Both the position numbers and the translations under genes were made by a program. Source: Paludibacteraceae bacterium (GTDB lineage Bacteria; Bacteroidota; Bacteroidia; Bacteroidales; Paludibacteraceae). From it: a stretch of 64,000 nucleotides of DNA. The DNA lies in assembly GCA_017547145.1 (NCBI GenBank), contig JAFYQJ010000006.1:1-64000 (forward strand). The letters run 5' to 3'. Every line of letters begins with the position of its first letter. Position 1 is the first letter of the stretch. Below are positions 15,781 through 24,500 of the stretch, piece after piece. The notes below the pieces were generated by a model that saw nothing but the letters and a program-made list of their open reading frames with translations, was not told the origin of the DNA and did not search any database.

Positions 15781-17691
15781 ATGGCAGAGAGATTAACCAT
15801 AATTGATTTTGTAGAAAAGTATGTAGAAAAATATGCAGAGAATCCTTTTCTTTGGGAAAAAGATTTGGATGCAAACGAGTGGAAATCGACTTCTTATAGA
15901 GAGGTGTTGCATCAAGCAAAACGCATTGCTGCGGGCCTTATGGCTCTTGGTGTGGAGAAAGGCGAAAAAGTGTCGTACTTGAGCGAGGGTCGCAACATGT
16001 GGGTGATAGGCGAACTTGGTGTGCTCTATGCAGGTGCGGTAAATGTGCCACTTTCTATCAAATTAGAAGAAGCAAACGACTTGGTATTTCGTGTAAAACA
16101 TTCGGACTCGAAGTATGTCGTTACTTCCAAATTTCAGTTGCCCAAAGTGCGTAAAATTCTTCCTGAATGCCCCATGGTAGAAAAAGTGATTGTTTTCGAC
16201 CAAATAGACGACAAACAACCTAACGAAATCTACATCGACGAAATAATGACCATGGGCGATGAGTTTTTGGTAACAAATGCCGAAAAACTTGTGGAACGCT
16301 ATCGCTCCATTGCTCCCGACGATTATGCCAACATCAGCTACACTTCGGGAACTACTGCCGACCCAAAAGGTATTTTGCTCACGCATCGCAACTACACGGC
16401 AAACGTAGAGCAGGCACATTCGGTGATTGGTGTTACGCCGCAAGATAGAATGCTCATTATTCTTCCGCTCGACCATTGCTTTGCTCACGTTGCAGGTTTT
16501 TACACTATGATGTCGTACGGAGCGTCTATTGGTACGGTACCTTCGGGTAAGTCGGGGAAGGAGGCACTTCGTAACATCCCAACGAGCATCAAGGAGTTGA
16601 AACCAAACGTAATGCTTTCGGTGCCTACATTAGCAAAAAGTTTCAAAAAGAACATTGAAACTACAATAAAAAAAAGCGGTCGTTTGGTAGAGTCTCTCTA
16701 CAATTTTGCATTGAAAAACGCCATTGCTTATAATAAAGAGGGCTACAACAAAGGTACTGAGTTTGCAGATATTTTCCGCCGACCATTAATGGCGATTTTT
16801 GATAAAATTATCTTCAAAAAAGTACGTGAAGGACTTGGTGGCGAAATGAAGTTTTTTGTTGGTGGTGGAGCGTTGCTCGACATCGACCTTCAACGCTACT
16901 ATTACGCTATAGGCATTCCAATGTATCAAGGTTATGGACTTTCGGAAGCAACGCCGATTATTTCGGCAAATTCGCCCGAAAAACATATTTTCGGTTCGTC
17001 GGGAAAGGTGGTTTCTCCAATGGAGATAAAAATACTTGATGCCGATGGTGTGGAGCAACCTTTTGGATCGAAAGGTGAGATTTGTATCAAGGGCGAAAAT
17101 GTGATGGCAGGTTATTGGAAAAACCCAAAATCTACTGCAGAAACAGTTGTAGATGGTTGGCTTCATACGGGCGACATGGGTTATATGCTCAACGAGGAGA
17201 TGCTTTACGTGGTTGGGCGTTTCAAATCGTTGCTCATTGCTGCCGATGGCGAAAAATATTCGCCCGAAGAGATAGAAGAAAACTTGGTAGAAAACTCAAA
17301 ATACATCGATGGTGTGATTCTTCACAACAATCAAGATCCTTACACCATTGCACTTGTGACGCCAAACAAAGAGGCTCTTAAGGCGTATGCCAAAAAGCAT
17401 GGACTTGAGCCTGAAACGCAAGAAGCAAAAGAAAAAATGCTTGAAAAAATTCAGTCGGAGGTAAATTGCTATCGCAAAGGTGGCAGACTCTACGGAGCAT
17501 TCCCCGAAAGATGGTTGCCTGCGGCCGTATGTGTGTTGCCAGAGCCTTGGACGGAGCAAAATCATTTCCTCAATAGTTCGATGAAAGTGGTGCGTGGTAG
17601 GGTAGAAGAAGCCTACAAAGCAAACATTGAGTTTGCTTACACGCCTGATGGTAAAAATATCGTGAACGAAATGAATTTAGCGTCGCTGTAA
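15781..17691 (+). CDS. Long-chain fatty acid-CoA ligase (AMP-forming)
   Basis: 636 aa from the ATG at 15781. An in-frame extension to 15691 would overlap both the terminator and the promoter. ANL-superfamily motifs: YTSGTTADPKGILLTH (P-loop, about residue 192), GYGLSEATPIIS near 382, GWLHTGDMGYM near 460 and GRFKSLLIAADGEKYSPEEIEE near 480, with the catalytic Lys region near the C-terminus. It activates fatty acids to acyl-CoA with ATP. It sits alone in its transcription unit. Confidence 0.9.
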   Translation: MAERLTIIDFVEKYVEKYAENPFLWEKDLDANEWKSTSYREVLHQAKRIAAGLMALGVEKGEKVSYLSEGRNMWVIGELGVLYAGAVNVPLSIKLEEANDLVFRVKHSDSKYVVTSKFQLPKVRKILPECPMVEKVIVFDQIDDKQPNEIYIDEIMTMGDEFLVTNAEKLVERYRSIAPDDYANISYTSGTTADPKGILLTHRNYTANVEQAHSVIGVTPQDRMLIILPLDHCFAHVAGFYTMMSYGASIGTVPSGKSGKEALRNIPTSIKELKPNVMLSVPTLAKSFKKNIETTIKKSGRLVESLYNFALKNAIAYNKEGYNKGTEFADIFRRPLMAIFDKIIFKKVREGLGGEMKFFVGGGALLDIDLQRYYYAIGIPMYQGYGLSEATPIISANSPEKHIFGSSGKVVSPMEIKILDADGVEQPFGSKGEICIKGENVMAGYWKNPKSTAETVVDGWLHTGDMGYMLNEEMLYVVGRFKSLLIAADGEKYSPEEIEENLVENSKYIDGVILHNNQDPYTIALVTPNKEALKAYAKKHGLEPETQEAKEKMLEKIQSEVNCYRKGGRLYGAFPERWLPAAVCVLPEPWTEQNHFLNSSMKVVRGRVEEAYKANIEFAYTPDGKNIVNEMNLASL

Positions 17692-17710
17692 AGATAGAAT
17701 AACTAAACCC

Positions 17711-17750
17711 AAAAAATCCACTTTGTGAAAGTACAGAGTGGATTTTTTTG
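17711..17750. terminator. Bidirectional intrinsic terminator
   Basis: AAAAATCCACT pairs with AGTGGATTTTT and T/A runs flank both sides, so it can serve the ligase gene (+) and yhhQ (-), which converge here. Confidence 0.8.
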
Positions 17751-18416
17751 TTAGTCTTTTAAATATTTTTTTAGTGATGCTATTACTGCGTATGCAACGG
17801 GTGTCCCGAACACAATTTCAATAGCAATTTTCATTACATATTGAAACCCAATCATGAGTAAAAGGTCGCGTGTGGTCAATGTCCCATAAAAAGCAATAAG
17901 TACGAAAGGTAAGGTGTCAAATACATAACCGATAAGCGAGCTTCCAATAGTTCGAACCCAAAGCCGACGACCTTTTGTTTTTTGTTTGATGCGTTCCATA
18001 AACCATGCGTTAGAAAGTTCACCTAGCAAAAAACCAACCAACGACCCTATTACAATTCGTGGAACATACGTAAAAATAGTGTTATAGGCAGTGGCGTTGC
18101 TTTCTAGGTAATCGGGTGAAGGCAACCAAACACCTATTTGTGTACAAACAATCAGTAGAATGTTGCACAAAAAGGTTAAGAAAATAACTTTTCGTGCAGT
18201 GCGATATCCCCAAATTTCTGTCAAAACATCGCCTAGCATGTAGGCAAAAGGAAAAACAATGGTGCCTGCATCGAAATAAAAAAGCCCAAAAAATCCAATG
18301 ATTTTTACAGCCATTAGGTTCGATACGAGATAGCAAGTTACAAATAGAGCCGTTACAACTACGAGTGCATCGTTGTTTTTTCGGTTTTTGAAAGGGTTTT
18401 CCGATACCTTATCCAT
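17751..18416 (-). CDS. yhhQ: Queuosine precursor transporter YhhQ family
   Basis: 221 aa with about six membrane helices. DUF165/VUT family features are present: FFGLFYFDAGTIVFPFAYML and DVLTEIWGYRTARKVIFL in the first half, then GFLLGELSNAWFMERIKQKTKGRRLWVR and SSLIGYVFDTLPFVLIAF. Family members import queuosine precursors (preQ0, preQ1 or queuine) across the inner membrane. The divergent-looking but same-strand radical SAM gene lies 33 nt upstream, which suggests a shared queuosine salvage role. Confidence 0.82.
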   Translation of the reverse strand: MDKVSENPFKNRKNNDALVVVTALFVTCYLVSNLMAVKIIGFFGLFYFDAGTIVFPFAYMLGDVLTEIWGYRTARKVIFLTFLCNILLIVCTQIGVWLPSPDYLESNATAYNTIFTYVPRIVIGSLVGFLLGELSNAWFMERIKQKTKGRRLWVRTIGSSLIGYVFDTLPFVLIAFYGTLTTRDLLLMIGFQYVMKIAIEIVFGTPVAYAVIASLKKYLKD

Positions 18417-18431
18417 AATTTTATTTTTTTT

Positions 18432-18440
18432 GCAAAGATA
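18432..18440 (-). promoter_or_regulatory. -7 box of yhhQ
   Basis: TATCTTTGC on the minus strand lies about 15 nt upstream of the yhhQ ATG. It suggests yhhQ can be transcribed separately from the radical SAM gene. Confidence 0.5.
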
Positions 18441-18449
18441 GTATTTTTG

Positions 18450-19157
18450 TTATTTCGTGCCACCTACACCAAAGTCAGTGTTGTGGAGAAGAATGTCGAT
18501 GCGTGGGTTGTCTTTGTAGATGGGATAAATTTCTTTCATAAATATTTCACGAACTTCGTTTGATGGTTGAAGTGGAGCAGTGTTTTCAACCATTATGTTT
18601 ACACAAACTCGCTCAAAATATTTTAACCCGATTTCAATATCGTTTTTCATTGATTCGGAAGTTTGGTTTGGAAGTCCAAAAAGCAAACAACATTCGTCGA
18701 AATATTCAGATATTTTCGTTGGGTCGGTTTCTTTAATGCCTTTAAGCATTGTTTGTTCGCGATATGCAGAATCAAAAGTTTCTACACCGATTTTCATTTT
18801 TACTTCTACGCCTACTTTCGCAAATTTTTCGCGTAAAGCAGTTATTTGTTTGCGATACAAATAGTGGCATTCAAAATGAACGGTAGTAATTTTTTTTTCG
18901 ATGCAAGTTTGTAGTATGGCCTCTATTGTTTCGCTATCTAATTCGCAAAACGACCCTGAATTAACAACTTCGAGCCTTTTGTATGTGCCTTTTACTTGGT
19001 TTAAAGCATTTTTGTTGATAGCTAAATTTTCTTGTGTGTTGCACGACGAATCTTCGTGATAGTCGCAAAAAGCACATCGACGGTATCTACAACCTTTGCC
19101 TCGCAAGAGAAGTATCTCGCGAGGATTTTTTTCTGTTATGACTGAATAGCGTTCCAT
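18450..19157 (-). CDS. Radical SAM protein with atypical Cx4Cx2C motif, next to yhhQ
   Basis: About 235 aa from the ATG at 19157; the TTG at 19169 overlaps the -7 box. The iron-sulfur motif reads GKGCRYRRCAFC, spacing Cx4Cx2C rather than the common Cx3Cx2C. Later segments VNSGSFCELD and FECHYLYRKQITALREKF are consistent with a radical SAM barrel, and GLPNQTSESMKNDIEIGL matches the later strand seen in Elp3-like families. Queuine lyase (QueL), a radical SAM enzyme found with queuosine transporters in some gut bacteria, is one possible identity, but I cannot confirm it from sequence. Confidence 0.65.
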   Translation of the reverse strand: MERYSVITEKNPREILLLRGKGCRYRRCAFCDYHEDSSCNTQENLAINKNALNQVKGTYKRLEVVNSGSFCELDSETIEAILQTCIEKKITTVHFECHYLYRKQITALREKFAKVGVEVKMKIGVETFDSAYREQTMLKGIKETDPTKISEYFDECCLLFGLPNQTSESMKNDIEIGLKYFERVCVNIMVENTAPLQPSNEVREIFMKEIYPIYKDNPRIDILLHNTDFGVGGTK

Positions 19158-19165
19158 AAAACTTT

Positions 19166-19174
19166 GCAAAGGTA
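19166..19174 (-). promoter_or_regulatory. -7 box of the radical SAM gene
   Basis: TACCTTTGC on the minus strand ends only 8 nt before the ATG at 19157, implying a leader of a few bases at most. Confidence 0.6.
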
Positions 19175-19179
19175 ATTTT

Positions 19180-19209
19180 TTTGTTTTTTAAGAAAAATAC
19201 ATATATTTG
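19180..19209 (+). promoter_or_regulatory. Promoter for the second FISUMP gene
   Basis: TTTG (19180-19183), 18 nt spacer, TATATTTG (19202-19209). A transcript from here would carry a leader of about 215 nt that includes repeat R2. Confidence 0.55.
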
Positions 19210-19246
19210 TCGAATATGAAGAACGTGTGTAACATATTATTCCATT

Positions 19247-19391
19247 TAGAAACCCACTGCGAGCGTAGCGAGTTTCTACACACACACACACTCACACACA
19301 AGAAATAGGGCGTTTTGGGCGTTTTTTGCCTATGCTTTTATGATATTATGTCGGTCGATTTCTAGCGAAGTCGAGCGACTTTTTGTTTTAA
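19247..19391. repeat. Intergenic repeat copy R2 (hairpin, CA tract, hairpin)
   Basis: First a hairpin, TAGAAAC (19247-19253) with GTTTCTA (19272-19278), enclosing GCGAGCGTAGCGAG. Then a CA tract (19277-19300), then the block shared with 19-104: agaaataggg(c/t)gttttgggcg, tttttgcct, and the hairpin TCGATTTC (19355-19362) with GAAGTCGA (19367-19374), followed by a T-rich stretch. The hairpin loop differs from copy R1 while the stem is kept. Confidence 0.75.
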
Positions 19392-19429
19392 AAATTAAAT
19401 TTATTGTTTAACTAAAAAATCTAAAAATT

Positions 19430-20197
19430 ATGAAGAAGTACAGATTTTTGTTTGCAGCAATGCTTTTGGTAGCATTGAGTTTTGGTTTTGTATCGTGCGA
19501 CGATAAAACTGGTAACGAACCTGATGACCCAAGTGGTGAAGGAACGGAAACACCTGCTCCTGACCCTTACAACGGACATGCGTATGTAGATTTAGGTTTG
19601 CTAAGTGGATTGAAATGGGCAACTTGCAATGTTGGTGCAGATAGTATTCATCATTGTGGCGACTATTTTGCTTGGGGTGAAGTAGAGCCTAAAGAAACTT
19701 ACACTGAGGAAAATTATAAATTTGGAAATCATGAAGATTTTACTGTGCTTACAAAATACACAGTAGATGATGGTCATACTGATTACTCTTGGTATGATAG
19801 CGAGGGTAATTTTATAGGCGATAATAAAACTGTACTTGATGCAGAAGACGATGCTGCTGTTGTAAATATGGGTGGCGTTTGGCGTATGCCAACTCGTTAC
19901 GAATATATGGAATTGATAGAAGGATGTGTTTGGAAAGATACAACTATTAACGGAATGCCCGGCTATGAAGGTAAAAGCAAATCGAATGGTAATACCATAT
20001 TCTTTCCATTAGCAGATTATGGAGGTTCAGAAGGAATATATGATGGTAGAGATGATGCTTATTATTGGGCAAAAACACTTGGTAATGATTCTTGGGGTGC
20101 TTATAATTTTAATCCATACGAAGAAGTTGATATTGAAAATGATATTTATGCTGAAGAGCGTTATTATGGTCAATCGGTGCGTGGGGTTTGTCGTTAA
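19430..20197 (+). CDS. FISUMP-domain lipoprotein (paralogue)
   Basis: 255 aa. Lipoprotein signal ends at GFVSC. A short acidic linker precedes the FISUMP-type domain, which is closely related to that of the gene at 14826: HAYVDLGLLSGLKWATCNVG, CGDYFAWGEVEP, YSWYDSEGNFIGDNKT, GGVWRMPTRYEYMEL, YYGQSVRGVCR. One unit only. A terminator follows 22 nt after the stop. Confidence 0.8.
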   Translation: MKKYRFLFAAMLLVALSFGFVSCDDKTGNEPDDPSGEGTETPAPDPYNGHAYVDLGLLSGLKWATCNVGADSIHHCGDYFAWGEVEPKETYTEENYKFGNHEDFTVLTKYTVDDGHTDYSWYDSEGNFIGDNKTVLDAEDDAAVVNMGGVWRMPTRYEYMELIEGCVWKDTTINGMPGYEGKSKSNGNTIFFPLADYGGSEGIYDGRDDAYYWAKTLGNDSWGAYNFNPYEEVDIENDIYAEERYYGQSVRGVCR

Positions 20198-20218
20198 ATA
20201 GCCGCAGTATAAGAAATA

Positions 20219-20248
20219 GGGGTTGCACACGGGTGCAGCCCTTTTTTA
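20219..20248 (+). terminator. Intrinsic terminator after the second FISUMP gene
   Basis: GGGTTGCAC (20220-20228) pairs with GTGCAGCCC (20233-20241), followed by six T. Confidence 0.85.
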
Positions 20249-20264
20249 TTTTAAATTAAAGCCT

Positions 20265-20273
20265 TATATTTGC
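20265..20273 (+). promoter_or_regulatory. -7 box of the ECF sigma factor gene
   Basis: TATATTTGC matches the -7 consensus; transcription would start near 20280, leaving a leader of about 70 nt. Confidence 0.55.
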
Positions 20274-20349
20274 ACCATAAAGAAACCTATAAAACCAAAT
20301 GCCTATTGAAAAATTTTACTTTGTATAACTAATTTAATAAAACAAGGTA

Positions 20350-20934
20350 ATGAAAAAAGATTTGACTTCTTTGTCGGACGAGAAGTTGGTAGGTCTTTAT
20401 AAATCGGGACTCAATGAGGCATTTGCAGTTTTGCTCAATCGTCATAAAGATCGTATTTATAATTATATTTCTTTCGTTACAAAAAACGAAAGTTTGGCAG
20501 ACGATATTTTTCAAGAAACATTTATAAAAGCAGTTGTTTGTTTGCAAAAAGGTGCATACAACGAAAATGGAAAGTTTGGTGCGTGGTTGAGTAGGATTGC
20601 TCACAATTTGTTGATAGACCACTATCGCCGCACGAATTATGAAAACACGCTTTCGAACGATGAGGCAGAGTACGACTTGTTTAACGATATGAAATTGTGC
20701 GAAGAAAGCATCGAAGACGATTTGATTCGTGAGCAGCAACTAAAAGATGTAGTGGCGTTACTCGATTTTTTACCCGACAATCAGCGAGAGGTGGTTTATT
20801 TGCGTTTTTATGAGAATTTGAGTTTTAACGAAATTGCCGAACAAACGGGTGTAAGTATAAATACGGCTTTGGGAAGAATGCGTTATGCGTTGATAAACCT
20901 TAAATCGATGGCAAAGGAGCGAGTGTTGGTTTAA
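20350..20934 (+). CDS. ECF-family RNA polymerase sigma factor
   Basis: 194 aa. Region 2 at about 20-90 (ADDIFQETFIKAV, KFGAWLSRIAHNLLIDHYRR). Region 4 at about 125-185, with a helix-turn-helix (LPDNQREVVYLRFYENLSFNEIA, then TGVSINTALGRMRYALINLK). No anti-sigma factor gene is adjacent; the convergent DUF3256 gene ends 1 nt after its stop. Targets unknown. Confidence 0.88.
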   Translation: MKKDLTSLSDEKLVGLYKSGLNEAFAVLLNRHKDRIYNYISFVTKNESLADDIFQETFIKAVVCLQKGAYNENGKFGAWLSRIAHNLLIDHYRRTNYENTLSNDEAEYDLFNDMKLCEESIEDDLIREQQLKDVVALLDFLPDNQREVVYLRFYENLSFNEIAEQTGVSINTALGRMRYALINLKSMAKERVLV

Positions 20935-20935
20935 G

Positions 20936-21568
20936 TTAACGAATTTTTAAGATATAGTTTTGTGGGTTTGACTCTTGCTGTTTAAGGTTTAGAGTCAAAC
21001 TTTTTTTTACGAAAGCCTCGATTTGTTTTTGTTGTTCGTGGTCGAGCAACTGCAATGTGTTAAAATTAGCTTTAATGGTGTTTTTGTTTGTAAATGTGTA
21101 TTCTATAAATTGTGGCATATCCCAACTTTTAAAAAGGAGAAATTCTTGTGTTGGAGTGTTCCCGAAAAAGTCTTTTGATGTGAGTGTTTTAATGTCAAAT
21201 TTTTCCCATTTTGTATTGAAAAACTGAATGATAGAGGTACAATTAGATGTGCAAACAGTATTGATGTAAGCAATGATGGTGTCGTTAGGAGTAGGAGTGA
21301 AAATTTTTAATTCGATTTTCCCAACTTTAGAGGTTTGGATTTTTATTAGTTCGTTTTCAGTATCAAGTAAGGTTATTTTCGATATTCCAAAGTAAGCGTT
21401 TTCTATCGAGTCGTTTCCGTTTATGTAACTGTTGATTAATTCCGATTTTAATATAGCATTTAATGTAGGTGTAAAATGTTCTGGTAGAGCTTTAAAGGCA
21501 TCTAAAATGTTGTAAGCAAATGTGTTTGTGTTTGCTATGATGAATATAACGAATAAAAGTTTTTTCAT
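20936..21568 (-). CDS. DUF3256-like exported protein
   Basis: 210 aa with a signal peptide (MKKLLFVIFIIANTNTFA). The sequence resembles the Bacteroidales DUF3256 family: AFKALPEHFTPTLN near 25, an ELINSYINGND segment near 45, and DTIIAYINTVCTSNCTS near 102. Function unknown. It overlaps the end of the TamB gene by 4 nt (ATGA), so the two are cotranslated. Confidence 0.6.
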   Translation of the reverse strand: MKKLLFVIFIIANTNTFAYNILDAFKALPEHFTPTLNAILKSELINSYINGNDSIENAYFGISKITLLDTENELIKIQTSKVGKIELKIFTPTPNDTIIAYINTVCTSNCTSIIQFFNTKWEKFDIKTLTSKDFFGNTPTQEFLLFKSWDMPQFIEYTFTNKNTIKANFNTLQLLDHEQQKQIEAFVKKSLTLNLKQQESNPQNYILKIR

Positions 21569-24500
21569 TTTTTCTCTTCTGTTGATGATGTTTTTTTAGC
21601 TTCTTTTTCTTGCTTTTTCTTTTCTTTCTTTGCTTTTTTCTCTTGTTTTTTTAGAGCTCGTTCTTCTTTGTTTCTTTGAATAGTTTTTTGCCATTCTCTT
21701 TTGAGGGCTTTACCCGAGCTGAAGCTTTCTCTATATACTAAACCTACGCCTTGTGTAGTTAGTGCTGTTTTGAATTCTTTGTAGTCGTTTGTATGATTGT
21801 ATGCTTTAAGCCAAATTTTCCCATTCGATGTTATTTTGTATTCCGCGTCAACATCGCCAATAAACTTCGATGCCGAGAGGTTGTCGTCTCTATAACCTAC
21901 ATTACCATTGATTACAAGGCGTTCGTTAGGGGAGTATAAGAATGCAAATTCATATTCGTTTGATTTATCGCTTCCTTCGCCTGAAGTTCTAAAGTTGACT
22001 CCAAAGTTCCAATTATCAAAAAGTTGCGATGCCCAATTGTTGAGTTGAGAAGAAAGTGTAGAAGATGCAATAGCAAGAAGTTCGCCTTGCGTATTGCTAC
22101 GAAGGTATTCGGGTGTGAAAAATTTTCCTAAAGCCAAAAGATAAACCACTTGTCTATTCATCATCTCTTCAGTGTTTATTACCGCTTTTAATGCTCTGTT
22201 TAGTTCTTCGTCGGAGTTAGGTAAGTTTATGTCGAACGCAATGTTTGGTCGCATTAAATTGCCTGTTAAATTTAGCATACATTGTACAGGTACGCTTGTG
22301 CGGTTTGAATTAGAAAGCACAGCCTTGTCGAGTATGTCGGCAAGCGATGCGGTGAGTTGATAGGAAGCATTGATGTTTACGTCGGCATTGTAAGCAAGCC
22401 CAGACCAACGTATCGTACTACCTTTTTGAATTTTAAACTCTTTACGTATAGCATTTTGCAATGAGAAATAGTAATGCCCAGTTTCAAGCGTGTAATCTCC
22501 GTAAAGTTTGAAATCTCCTGTTTTAACGTCAAAATCCACTTTTAAATTTCCTTCGCCAGTAGCTTTTATCATATCACCCGAACTTGGGTCTATAATGATT
22601 TGAGCTTCGGCATCGGGTGTAATATCTACCATAAACAAAAGTCTTAAGTTGGTGTTTGATGGAGTTGCTTGATATTGCTTTGTTTCTGCTTTTTGTGTTT
22701 GATTGTTGTTTACAAAAACAACAAAGGAATTGTCCATAGCGGTAGATGAGTTCGACATCGGAATAAAAACTTTGGTTTTTGGCTCTGTAGTAGCTTTTGC
22801 AGATATGGTTGTGCCTAATACGTCGTTGCCTGTAATATTTACGTTTCCTGTAGTAAAAATAAGTCCATAGAAATAAGGATTATCTTTTTCGTTAGTATTC
22901 ATTGCTTGCATATTGTCGCAATCAATGTCGATGTTGTAATTGAATTTTTTGAAATATTTATGTGCCACAAAACCATTTACCAAACCTTTGTTTTTATGAG
23001 GATCGTATATATCAATATTGCGGAACAAAATGCTATCTGGTGTTAAAATAATACTGTCGGAAAAAGAGAATGTGGTTTTTAGATAATCGACTGTTATTTC
23101 TGCATCGTCTGCTTTTGCTTTTGCAGTAACGGTAATTTCTTTTTTCTTACCAAAAACGTGAACATCACCTGAAGCCCAACCTTTTGCAGCAAGAGTAATG
23201 TCCTTTAAATAATAATTGATAAAGTTGATGTCCAATTTGTTTGCTTGACCAATTAAGTCGAGAGAGTCGTTCTCGAAAAAGTAATTACCCTCAACTTGTG
23301 CAATTGGTTGGTCGGTGTTTTTTACTATCCCCTCCAAATCAATAGCGTTTTTTTCGTTGTTCCATTTCGCTGTAGCTGTAACAGTTCCCCAATGAGAATT
23401 GTTGAACGAAAATTCAGGAACGTGAATATCAGCATTGAAAATTGGTTTAGAAAAAACGTTTGAAACGTAAGCATCGCCTGTGGCTTCTCCACTAAAAATA
23501 ATCGAAGCATTTGGTATAAAACCACTTATGTAGCTTAAATCAATATTTTTTAGCTGAATATCGATTGTGTCGTTTGGAGATTTCGAGGCCTTCCCATCTA
23601 AAGCTAAAAACTGATTCCTTCGATAAATAGAAAAATCTTTTATAAGAATATTATTTGAATGGGTTGTTATTTTTGATGGTGCAATATCCCACACAGAATC
23701 TCGTAATACAAATTGTGTCGGTAAAATGTTTGTTATAGAAACGAGGCTGTCTTTCTCGGTTTTGAACAATGAACGTGCAAAAAATTCTCCTTCAAATAAT
23801 GATTCTTTATCGCTATTCCATTTTACAGAAGAAAGCAAAGAGTCATTTCTCAATAGAAATTCAGAATAAATATCTGTAGCATATTTAGGTGCAGTTATAT
23901 TGGCATTTGCAGTTAACGATAGGTGGTTTTCATTGTTTAAGATTTGTACATTCAAATTGTGGAATGACGTTTTTCCCCCTTTTTTGATAATAGAAGGAAT
24001 ATCAAGGTTAAAAGCAATGTTGTTGTCAAAATCGTTATAAAATCCAGAAATATTGATGGAATCATTTGTGGTCCAACGAATGTCTAAAAAGTCGGACAAC
24101 TGATTTAAATTTGCAATGTTTAAGGTATAAATAAAGTTGTTTTTTGGTGTGTGTGTGTTAGCATCGTTTAATGTAGATGGCAGGTATTTTTTTGTTAAAT
24201 TAAGAATGCTGTTTTTGAGCGATTTAAAAATAAATCGTCCTGTTATATAGCCATTTATGATGTTTGATTGTATGGAAGTTTGATGTGTATCGACAGAAAT
24301 ATCATCAGATGATAATCTGATTTTTTCAAGAGAATATGTTTTTTCTGCATTTGAAAGATTGACATCAAATATTTCAAAAAAGCCATTCATATTGTCGATG
24401 TCGTTACCTGTGAAATCCGAATCAACTTTGAAGTTAAATGTTAGGTTAGGATAGCTTTTAGTAAGATTCATATTGTAGGGTTGGAAATCGGCTACTTCGG

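Noticed and set aside
18450-19157. Radical SAM enzyme as QueE (7-carboxy-7-deazaguanine synthase)
   Set aside because: QueE has a different Cys pattern and context; this gene sits with the transporter YhhQ rather than with queuosine synthesis genes.
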